Shown one piece after another: positions 1-5,756 of a stretch of 5,970 nucleotides of DNA (its first letter is position 1; every line of letters begins with the position of its first letter). Both the position numbers and the translations under genes were made by a program. The notes beneath the pieces were generated by a model, which saw only the letters and a program-made list of their open reading frames with translations, did no database searches and was not told the origin of the DNA. The DNA comes from an uncultured Treponema sp. (GTDB lineage: Bacteria; Spirochaetota; Spirochaetia; Treponematales; Treponemataceae). Location of the stretch: NCBI GenBank assembly GCA_946403565.1, contig CAMJAJ010000092.1, positions 1-5,970 of the forward strand, in the 5' to 3' direction.

Positions 1-464
1 CGATAATGGGCAACAACGTCAACCTGGCATCCCGCCTTGAGGGTACGAACAAGGCGTACGGTTCATGGATCATGTGCTCCGAGTCCACCTGGAACGCCGC
101 CGACATGGGCGAGAAGCAGGGCCTGCTCCTGTCACGCTGCTTTGACTGCGTACAGGTCATCAACGTGAAGAAGCCGGTCCAGCTTTACAACATCCTGGGA
201 CTCAAGTCCGAGCTGCCTCCCGAGCAGATCGAGGCCGCGCAGATCTTCAACGAGGGCATGAAGTACTACCTGAACGGCCGCGACACTCCCGACGCTCCCA
301 AGGACATCGCCGAGATAAAGAAGGCCCTCTCGTTCTTCGAGCAGGCCAAGGCATGCTTCCCGGACGACAAGTCCTCGGACACCTTCATCGACAGGTGCAA
401 TGACTACATCGCGAACGGCCTGCCGGAGAAGTGGGACGGTGTCTACGTCATGAAGAGCAAGTAG
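1..464 (+). CDS. Class III adenylate/guanylate cyclase, C-terminal part (5' end outside window)
   Basis: This is the 3' end of a nucleotide cyclase gene. The reading frame is open to the left edge (first whole codon at base 3), so the ATG at base 6 is internal, not the start. The visible protein begins with MGNNVNLASRLEG and then NKAYG, the late part of the class III cyclase catalytic domain. In this family the N-x-x-x-R pattern (here N in VNLAS, R in SRLEG) contributes the transition-state Asn and Arg. About 55 residues later the catalytic fold ends. It is followed by a roughly 75-residue tail (AQIFNEGMKYY ... ALSFFEQAKACFPDD ... PEKWDGVYVM) that looks like a TPR-type helical repeat, common behind such cyclases. 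The enzyme would make cAMP (or cGMP) from the nucleoside triphosphate. Sensor and N-terminal regions are outside the window, so the input signal and the ATP/GTP choice cannot be judged. Ends with TAG at 462-464. Confidence 0.9.
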   Translation, partial: IMGNNVNLASRLEGTNKAYGSWIMCSESTWNAADMGEKQGLLLSRCFDCVQVINVKKPVQLYNILGLKSELPPEQIEAAQIFNEGMKYYLNGRDTPDAPKDIAEIKKALSFFEQAKACFPDDKSSDTFIDRCNDYIANGLPEKWDGVYVMKSK

Positions 465-476
465 CGGCGGGCTGGA

Positions 477-1424
477 ATGCCATACCTGCTGCGTAAGCTT
501 GCTGTCCTTGTCCTGACCCTCTTCCTCGTGTCGCTCGCCGTGTTCTTCGCCTTCCACGTCATACCCGGCGACAGCGCGATGCTCATACTGGGCACGGAGG
601 CGAGCGAGGAGAGCCTGGCTGCGCTCAGGCACCAGATGGGGACGGACCGGAGCCTCTTCGCCCAGTATGTGGGCTGGCTGGGCGGCATCTTCCGGGGCGA
701 TTTCGGCGTGTCGCTCAAGTACTCGCGGAGCGTCGCTGACCTGCTCGCCTCCCGCGTCATGCTCACCTCCATACTGGGGCTCATGTCGCTCGCGATGGTC
801 TTCATCCTGGGCATTCCCCTGGGCCTGTTCGCGGGGCGGACGCGGAACCCGCTGGCCAGGGCCATGGCAGGGGCCTTCTCCGTCCTGGGGATCTCCCTGC
901 CCGGTTTCTTCCTCTCCCTGCTGCTGATATGGGTCTTCGGCCTCTGGCTCAAGGTCTTCACGCCGGGGAACTTCGTCGGCCTGGATGAGGATGCCGGGGC
1001 CTTCTTCCGCTTCATGCTGTTCCCCGCGCTCGCGGTGGCCCTGCCGCAGGTCGCCGTCCTGTCCAAGTACCTGGCGGCGGCGGTGCGGGAGGAGGCTTCC
1101 GCCCCCTACGTGAAGGCCGCCCGGAGCCGGGGCTGCTCGTCGTTCCGGGTGCTGACCCGGCACATCTTCAAGAACGCCGTCGTCTCGGTGGTGCCGCTCC
1201 TCGGGATGATAGCGGGCAGCATCTTCTCCGGCTCCATCATCGTGGAGCAGGTGTTCGGCATATCCGGCGTGGGCCGCCTGCTCATTTCCGCCGTCAGCTA
1301 CCGGGACTTCCCGCTTGCCCAGACAATCGTCCTCTACATCGCCGCCCTTGTCGTCGCCATAAACTTCCTGGTCGACCTGCTCGTGCAGTTCCTGGACCCC
1401 CGCATCCGCCTTGCCGGACGCTAG
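477..1424 (+). CDS. ABC transporter permease, DppB/OppB (peptide/nickel import) family
   Basis: This is a 315-residue inner-membrane permease, full length for the family (about 305-340). The N-terminal helix (residues 9-29) ends in FHVIPGD, the typical start of DppB/OppB/GsiC-type proteins, and a periplasmic segment contains RGDFGVSL (73-80). Further hydrophobic helices lie near 97-119, 133-156, 176-195, 234-255 and 281-305. The cytoplasmic coupling (EAA-like) loop is at about 211-235 (YVKAARSRG, then FRVLTRHIFKNA). EQVFGISGVGRLL (257-269) and the closing DPRIR (307-311) are family signatures. It would pair with a DppC-type permease, two ATPases and a substrate-binding protein to import peptides, nickel or a similar solute; the substrate cannot be read from the sequence. 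The ATG lies 12 bases after the cyclase stop with only a weak GGCGGG-like ribosome site, which suggests cotranscription and perhaps reinitiation. None of the usual partners is downstream, which is unusual. Confidence 0.93.
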   Translation: MPYLLRKLAVLVLTLFLVSLAVFFAFHVIPGDSAMLILGTEASEESLAALRHQMGTDRSLFAQYVGWLGGIFRGDFGVSLKYSRSVADLLASRVMLTSILGLMSLAMVFILGIPLGLFAGRTRNPLARAMAGAFSVLGISLPGFFLSLLLIWVFGLWLKVFTPGNFVGLDEDAGAFFRFMLFPALAVALPQVAVLSKYLAAAVREEASAPYVKAARSRGCSSFRVLTRHIFKNAVVSVVPLLGMIAGSIFSGSIIVEQVFGISGVGRLLISAVSYRDFPLAQTIVLYIAALVVAINFLVDLLVQFLDPRIRLAGR

Positions 1425-1452
1425 CGGTCCTGTTTCGCACCGGCGGCCCCGC

Positions 1453-1481
1453 TTGTTCAAGCCCGCCCAGTTCGCTATAAT
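1453..1481 (+). promoter_or_regulatory. Predicted sigma70-type promoter of the aspartate kinase gene
   Basis: TTGTTC (1453-1458, three of six matches to the -35 consensus) is followed by a 17-base spacer and a perfect TATAAT -10 box (1476-1481). The expected transcription start is near 1488, only a few bases before the ATG at 1492. In a GC-rich setting a perfect -10 box at ideal spacing is unlikely to be chance, but it is a prediction from consensus only. No terminator hairpin is visible between the permease stop (1424) and this site, so read-through from upstream is also possible. Confidence 0.65.
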
Positions 1482-1491
1482 TGGCGGCACT

Positions 1492-2817
1492 ATGATAGTG
1501 ATGAAATTCGGCGGTTCCTCCGTAGCGAACGCGGAGCGGATCCGCCATGTGGCCAAGATAATACAGGCATATAAGGACCAGCGGCCCGTCGTCGTCCTGA
1601 GCGCGATGGGCGACACGACCGACTTCCTGCTGGATGCGGCTGATGCCGCCGTCCAAGGACGTGTGGACATAGCCAGCGTGGAGAAGCTGCACCTGGACAC
1701 CGCCTCCGAGCTGGGGGTGGACGTTCCCGCCATAAAGGAGCTTCTGGACGAACTGAAGACCCTGCTGACGGGCATCTCGATGCTGCGGGAGCTGACCAAG
1801 CGGACGCGGGACTACCTGGTGTCCTTCGGCGAGCGCATGAGCGTGCGCATGATGGCCGCCTACCTGACCAAGGAAGGGACCGCGGCCCGCTTCTACGATG
1901 CCTGGGACATCGGCATGGTCAGCGACTCCAACTACATGGCGGCGGAGCTGCTGGACGAGGTCTGGGACACCATCCCCAAGGCCCTCGGCGCATACAAGGC
2001 CGGCTCGGAGAATGCCGTCCCCATCGTCACGGGCTTCATCGCCAAGGACAAGAAGGGGACCATAACGACCCTGGGCCGCGGCGGAAGCGACCTGAGCGCG
2101 ACGATTATCGGCGCGGCGATGGGTGCCGACGAGATCCAGACCTGGAAGGACGTGGACGGAATCATGACGAGCGACCCCCGCGTGGTGAGCGATGCCCGGC
2201 CCGTCGGCGAGGTGACCTATGAGGAGGCGCAGGAGCTCGCCATGTTCGGCGCCCAGGTGCTCCACCCCCGGAGCATGCTGCCCTGCCGCAAGACCGGGAC
2301 CCCTGTCCGCGTCAAGAACAGCTACAACATCAAGAGCCCCGGCTCCATCATCGTCGAGCAGCACTCAGGCGAACGTCCCCTGGTCACGGCGATCACCAGC
2401 GTGAAGGGCATCAGCCTCATCGACATAGAGTCCAGCCGCATGCTCGGGGCCGCGGGATTTTTGGCCCACATATTCAACCAGTTCCTCAAGTGGAACATCA
2501 GCATAGACGTGATAGCCACCTCCGAGGTCTCCGTCTCGCTGACGGTGGGCGGCAAGGCCGACCTGTCCGGCCTCCTTCCCGACCTGGAGCGGGTGGGGAA
2601 CGTCATCGTGAAGAAGGACAAGGCCATCGTCACGATAATCTGCGATGCCTCCCGTTCCAGCGGAACCCTTGCCCTCTCGTTTGCCGCCCTGGAGAAGGAG
2701 GGCATAAACGTGCAGATGATAAGCCAGGGCGCCAGTAAGGTGAACATCAGCTTCATCGTCAACAACGACGAGGCCGACCGGGTCGTGAAGGTCCTGCACA
2801 AGGCTTTGTTCGGTTAG
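1492..2817 (+). CDS. lysC: Aspartate kinase (monofunctional, ACT-regulated, LysC/AKIII-like)
   Basis: Aspartate kinase phosphorylates L-aspartate with ATP to 4-phospho-L-aspartate, the first step to lysine (and diaminopimelate), threonine and methionine; it is cytosolic. From the ATG at 1492 the protein has 441 residues, near the usual 440-460 for this class. The N-terminal kinase domain shows KFGGSSV (5-11), SFGERMS (111-117), GRGGSDLSAT (196-205) and WKDVDGIMTSDPR (218-230). Two C-terminal ACT domains follow (about 300-365 and 380-441). In the first, GFLAHIFNQF and IDVIATSEVSVSLT match the lysine-sensitive AKIII/plant-type effector region, so lysine feedback is likely (inferred from family). 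A TTG at 1411 would add 27 non-conserved residues and overlap the permease gene, so I rejected it. ATG 1501 (MKFGG) is a possible alternative start. There is no Shine-Dalgarno of note; the promoter lies almost against the start. No homoserine dehydrogenase fusion is present. It ends in a terminator shared with rubrerythrin. Confidence 0.95.
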   Translation: MIVMKFGGSSVANAERIRHVAKIIQAYKDQRPVVVLSAMGDTTDFLLDAADAAVQGRVDIASVEKLHLDTASELGVDVPAIKELLDELKTLLTGISMLRELTKRTRDYLVSFGERMSVRMMAAYLTKEGTAARFYDAWDIGMVSDSNYMAAELLDEVWDTIPKALGAYKAGSENAVPIVTGFIAKDKKGTITTLGRGGSDLSATIIGAAMGADEIQTWKDVDGIMTSDPRVVSDARPVGEVTYEEAQELAMFGAQVLHPRSMLPCRKTGTPVRVKNSYNIKSPGSIIVEQHSGERPLVTAITSVKGISLIDIESSRMLGAAGFLAHIFNQFLKWNISIDVIATSEVSVSLTVGGKADLSGLLPDLERVGNVIVKKDKAIVTIICDASRSSGTLALSFAALEKEGINVQMISQGASKVNISFIVNNDEADRVVKVLHKALFG

Positions 2818-2842
2818 GGCTGTCGGCTCGTGCATGAAAAAG

Positions 2843-2884
2843 AAACGGCCCGCCTTGTGGATCTCCACAGTGCGGGCCGTTTTT
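2843..2884. terminator. Bidirectional rho-independent terminator between lysC and rubrerythrin
   Basis: Bases 2843-2853 (AAACGGCCCGC) pair perfectly with 2872-2882. After one C-T mismatch and a T-G wobble the stem continues with TGTGG (2856-2860) against CCACA (2865-2869), leaving a four-base loop ATCT. On the plus strand the stem runs into TTTTT (2880-2884), 25 bases after the lysC stop. On the minus strand the same stem is followed by TTTCTTTTTC, and it begins about 10 bases after the rubrerythrin stop. It therefore suits both converging genes. Confidence 0.92.
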
Positions 2885-2893
2885 CTGCCGGTT

Positions 2894-3433
2894 TTACTCG
2901 AAGCTTACGTCCGTCACCTGGAAGTAGGACTTCGGATGGGCGCAGACCGGGCAGGCTTCCGGAGCCTTGGTGCCGACCACGATGTGTCCGCAGTTGCGGC
3001 ACTCCCAGACCTTGACCTCGCTCTTCTCAAAGACCTTGGCGGTCTCCACGTTCTCAAGCAGCTTGCGGTAGCGCTCCTCGTGCCGCTTCTCTATCTTGGC
3101 CACGCCGCGGAACTTTGCGGCCAGCGCCTTGAAGCCCTCCTCTTCGGCGGTCTTGGCAAAGCCCTCGTACATGTCGGTCCACTCGAAGTTCTCGCCGTCA
3201 GCGGCTGCCGCGAGGTTGGCCTTGGTGTCGCCGAGCTCCTCCAGCTCCTTGAACCACATCTTGGCGTGCTCCTTCTCGTTGTCGGCGGTGTGCAGGAAGA
3301 TTTCGGCAATCTGCTCGTAGCCTTCCTTCTTGGCTACGGACGCAAAGTAGGTGTACTTGTTGCGGGCCTGGCTTTCCCCTGCGAACGCGGCGAGCAGGTT
3401 CTTCTCTGTCTGGGTTCCAGCGTATTTGCTCAT
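2894..3433 (-). CDS. rbr: Rubrerythrin (diiron peroxidase with C-terminal rubredoxin domain)
   Basis: Rubrerythrin is a cytosolic non-haem iron protein that reduces hydrogen peroxide to water in anaerobes, drawing electrons through its rubredoxin site. The product has 179 residues, slightly short of the classic roughly 190. The ferritin-like four-helix part (about 1-135) carries the expected ligands: E20 in [11 protein letters not shown]53 and H56 in NEKEHAK, an acidic TAEEEGF segment (95-101) and E115/H118 in IEKRHEE. The rubredoxin domain (about 140-179) has two Cys pairs, ECRNCGH (C145, C148) and CPVCAHP (C161, C164), to bind one iron. The ATG at 3433 is supported by AAGGAG seven bases upstream and by the usual family N-terminus. 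The gene has its own predicted promoter and terminator, so it is probably monocistronic. No PerR-type palindrome is obvious in the short upstream region. The electron donor is not encoded nearby. Confidence 0.97.
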   Translation of the reverse strand: MSKYAGTQTEKNLLAAFAGESQARNKYTYFASVAKKEGYEQIAEIFLHTADNEKEHAKMWFKELEELGDTKANLAAAADGENFEWTDMYEGFAKTAEEEGFKALAAKFRGVAKIEKRHEERYRKLLENVETAKVFEKSEVKVWECRNCGHIVVGTKAPEACPVCAHPKSYFQVTDVSFE

Positions 3434-3440
3434 AGTTTTT

Positions 3441-3446
3441 CTCCTT
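3441..3446 (-). promoter_or_regulatory. Ribosome binding site of rubrerythrin
   Basis: On the minus strand AAGGAG ends seven bases before the ATG at 3433. This is a near-perfect Shine-Dalgarno, consistent with high expression. It contrasts with lysC and the permease gene, which have weak or no such site. Confidence 0.85.
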
Positions 3447-3481
3447 ACGATTACGGATATGGATTGGTTACCACTCAGCCT

Positions 3482-3510
3482 AGACTACCCTTGCCGTGCT
3501 GGAATGTCAA
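3482..3510 (-). promoter_or_regulatory. Predicted sigma70-type promoter of rubrerythrin
   Basis: Read on the minus strand there is a perfect TTGACA (3510-3505), a 17-base spacer and TAGTCT (3487-3482), which keeps the important T, A and final T of the -10 consensus. The expected transcription start is near 3475, giving a leader of about 42 bases. The -35 box covers the TGA stop (3509-3507) of the glycosyltransferase gene, so the promoter starts inside the upstream gene. This is a consensus-based prediction. Confidence 0.65.
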
Positions 3511-5756
3511 GAGTGTCCGCCCGTCAGTATCTCGAACAGGCGGTCGGTGTGCTCCTGCCATGTCGTGAGGTGGATTCCTGCGCTGGAGGGGGCCTTCCCC
3601 GCCTTGAAGAGGGGGAGCCAGTCCTCTATGGCACGGGCCAGGTCCTCCGGCTCGTAGCCCGAGAAGTAATAGGCGTTGTCCCCCGCGATTTCGCGGAACA
3701 CCGAGATGTCGCGGATGATGAGGGGCTTCCCGTAATACGCCCCCTCTGTGACGGCAAGGCCGAACCCCTCCCACTTGCTTGCCACGACGACCCCGTCCGC
3801 CTGCCTGTACAGGGAATCCAGCTCTTCGTCGCTTATGCCGCCTTCGTGCCAGAAAAGGCTTTCGCCATAGCAGGGGCTGCCTTTGATCAGCATGGCGGTC
3901 TCCTCGACCTTCCAGCCCTTCCTGCCCACGATGTCCAGCCGTATGTCCAGCCCCTTGTTACGGAGCAGGATAAAGGCACGTACCGCCTGGGTGTACATCT
4001 TCCGCGGCTCGACCGTGCTGACCATGAGCAGGCGGACCGTTCCCGCATGGCCGGCGGTGGGGGCGGGGGATGCCTCGTTGTCCTTTGGCGGCCTGCCTGC
4101 GGGCGAAGGCGTGCCGAAGCGGCTTGAAAAGTCGCAGCCGGACCAGACCCAGCCGAAGCGGAGTTCAGGATTCCGTTCTATGCCGGGGTTTTCCGCAAGG
4201 TATGCCTTCACGTCGTTTATCGTGGACTGTGAGTTGCCGACTATGCCGGTGTAGCGGAAGACCACCCTAAGCCACTGCTTGTATGCGAGCGTCAGCGTGT
4301 CTGAGCAGGTCTCTGGAAAGCGGATGGGGATGAGGTCATGGATGAAGAACCATATCTGGACCGCGCCGGTGGCATGCAGGCTGTCCAGGTGCCGCTCGTT
4401 GGCGATCGTTTCGTCAAGGCTGAGGTCCGGTGAATAGAGTATGTCGCCGGGGAGGGGATGGATGGCCTGTCCTGCCGTGCACTCGAACATCCCCTTTCCG
4501 TCCTTGTCGAAATAAAAGGGGACGACCTTGTACTCGCCTTCCATTTGGGAGAGGCGTTTGATTTCCTCTTTCTCCAGCCTTTGTATCCCGGTGCCGCCGT
4601 CAAACTTCCGCTGTATCGTGATGTCGAAGAAGATCGTTTTCGTGCGCTGCCAGTAGCGCGTGAAATTGGACAGCTCCGTGAGCAGGAGGGATTTCACCCT
4701 GTCCTGTGAGAAATCTGCGAGCCGTTCCGTTCCGTTTTCAATCAGTGCGCTGCGGAGTTTTTCATCCTGCGTTATGCGCTTGATTGCCTCCGCCAGGACG
4801 GAAGCCTTCTTGCTCTTCACGAGCAGCCCTGCCCCTCCCAGGAGTTCGGCTGCCGGGGAAGAATCATACGCGATGATTGGAAGCCGGTGGTGCATGGCCT
4901 CGAGCAGGGGCATGCAGAAGCCTTCGTGCTCGCCCGTGTACAGGAACAGGTCGGCAAGCCTGTAGTAGGAGGCTTTCTGCCTGCGGTTCACACTGCTCGC
5001 AAAGAACACCCCGTCAAGTCCAATGGCCGCCGGGTATTCTTTTATCGCCGTGCAGTAGGCAGAGTATTCGTCCTCAAGGCCGATGAGGAAGAGGCGGCTT
5101 TTGGGATTTATGTAGGTGTGGTACTGGTAGAACGCGCTCAGTATGTCCTGCTGCTGCTTGTCGGGAGAGAGGCGGCCGACGGAGAGGATGTTCGTGAAGC
5201 CGTCGCCCGTGTAGTGGGAGATCAGTTCCTGGTCGAAGTCCCCTTCGCTCTCTTCGTGGAAGTCGGAGAACGGAGGAATGACGAGGATGGGGCAGGTGTA
5301 GCCCAGGCTTTCAAGGTCGCGCCTGCCGTAGCTGGACGAGCTGATGCAGAGCGACGGAACGTGGTGGATCTGCCACATCTGCCTCCGGCCCGTCTTGCAG
5401 GCTGCTGCGGATTCAAATGCCCCGTATCCTTCAAATGCACGGGGGGGTATGATGCCGTGCCAGATGAAGACCTTCTTCCCGTTCAGCCTGTCGAGCTTGC
5501 ACAGGAAGTCCCATTTTTCTGCGATGTGGCAGAGGACTATGTCTGCGTCGTCAACATAGTTTTCCAGAAGGTGCAGGTTCGGGATTCCAAGCCCCTCGAT
5601 GTGGGGGTCAATGTTGGCGGCGAAGATGGCCGCATCATAGCCGGCCTCCATGAGCGTCCTGTGTATGGCAAGGCAGTCGTCCCCTATGACATCCTCGTGC
5701 TGTAACGATACCAGGACCTGAACGATGCGAGTCGGGCGTGAGCGTGAGGACTTCAT
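3507..5756 (-). CDS. Tandem two-domain glycosyltransferase (two GT-B, GT4-type modules)
   Basis: A 749-residue protein with two complete glycosyltransferase modules, about twice the length of a single GT4 enzyme. Module 1 (about 9-365) has WHGIIPPRAFEGY (99-111), an acceptor-side signature, a donor-side start VGRLSPDK (193-200), and EGFCMPLLE with the E-x7-E pair E278/E286. Module 2 (about 374-745) starts with FDIT and GTGIQR (388-393), then FIHDLIPIRFPE (471-482), STVEPRKMY (580-588) and EGFGLAVTE with E663/E671. Both modules keep the residues expected for nucleotide-sugar binding, so both may be active, adding two linkages. Such fused enzymes build O-antigens, capsules or other surface glycans at the cytoplasmic face of the inner membrane; sugar and linkage cannot be read. 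No signal peptide or membrane helix is seen. A Pro/Ala/Gly-rich linker (548-573) sits between the two halves of module 2. The start is supported by GGAGG seven bases upstream. The start overlaps the preceding gene by ATGA, implying translational coupling. Confidence 0.92.
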   Translation of the reverse strand: MKSSRSRPTRIVQVLVSLQHEDVIGDDCLAIHRTLMEAGYDAAIFAANIDPHIEGLGIPNLHLLENYVDDADIVLCHIAEKWDFLCKLDRLNGKKVFIWHGIIPPRAFEGYGAFESAAACKTGRRQMWQIHHVPSLCISSSSYGRRDLESLGYTCPILVIPPFSDFHEESEGDFDQELISHYTGDGFTNILSVGRLSPDKQQQDILSAFYQYHTYINPKSRLFLIGLEDEYSAYCTAIKEYPAAIGLDGVFFASSVNRRQKASYYRLADLFLYTGEHEGFCMPLLEAMHHRLPIIAYDSSPAAELLGGAGLLVKSKKASVLAEAIKRITQDEKLRSALIENGTERLADFSQDRVKSLLLTELSNFTRYWQRTKTIFFDITIQRKFDGGTGIQRLEKEEIKRLSQMEGEYKVVPFYFDKDGKGMFECTAGQAIHPLPGDILYSPDLSLDETIANERHLDSLHATGAVQIWFFIHDLIPIRFPETCSDTLTLAYKQWLRVVFRYTGIVGNSQSTINDVKAYLAENPGIERNPELRFGWVWSGCDFSSRFGTPSPAGRPPKDNEASPAPTAGHAGTVRLLMVSTVEPRKMYTQAVRAFILLRNKGLDIRLDIVGRKGWKVEETAMLIKGSPCYGESLFWHEGGISDEELDSLYRQADGVVVASKWEGFGLAVTEGAYYGKPLIIRDISVFREIAGDNAYYFSGYEPEDLARAIEDWLPLFKAGKAPSSAGIHLTTWQEHTDRLFEILTGGHS
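4038..4115 (-). other. Low-complexity Pro/Ala/Gly linker inside glycosyltransferase module 2
   Basis: Residues 548-573 of the glycosyltransferase are rich in Pro, Ala, Gly and Ser (for example SPAGRPP and ASPAPTAG). They fall between the acceptor half (about 375-545) and the donor half (from about 574) of the second GT-B module, where the hinge is expected. The stretch is probably flexible and unstructured. The first module has no comparable insert. Confidence 0.7.

Noticed and set aside
1425..1452. Possible terminator hairpin after the permease (CGGT ... ACCG)
   Set aside because: Only a four-base stem and no T-run follows; too weak to call.
1411..1491. Upstream TTG start for aspartate kinase, adding 27 residues
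   Set aside because: The added residues do not resemble the family, overlap the permease end by 14 bases and span the predicted promoter; the conserved protein begins at MIVMKFGGSS.
132..1799. Long open frame (555 codons) on the minus strand opposite the cyclase, permease and lysC genes
   Set aside because: It is antisense to three well-supported genes, its translation is low in complexity (runs of E, G, H, R, D) with no recognisable domain, and long antisense frames are expected in GC-rich DNA.
3434..3481. Possible regulator site (GGTTACC palindrome and repeated TTACG) ahead of rubrerythrin
   Set aside because: The matches are very short and do not resemble a PerR, Fur or Rex operator; chance is sufficient.
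2834..3568. 244-codon open frame on the plus strand across rubrerythrin
   Set aside because: It would start inside the terminator region and run antisense through rubrerythrin, whose identity is certain; no domain is seen.
4887..5705. 272-codon open frame on the plus strand opposite the glycosyltransferase
   Set aside because: It is a mirror of the glycosyltransferase coding frame, Val/Ala/Glu-rich without motifs, and has no ribosome site or promoter that I can see.
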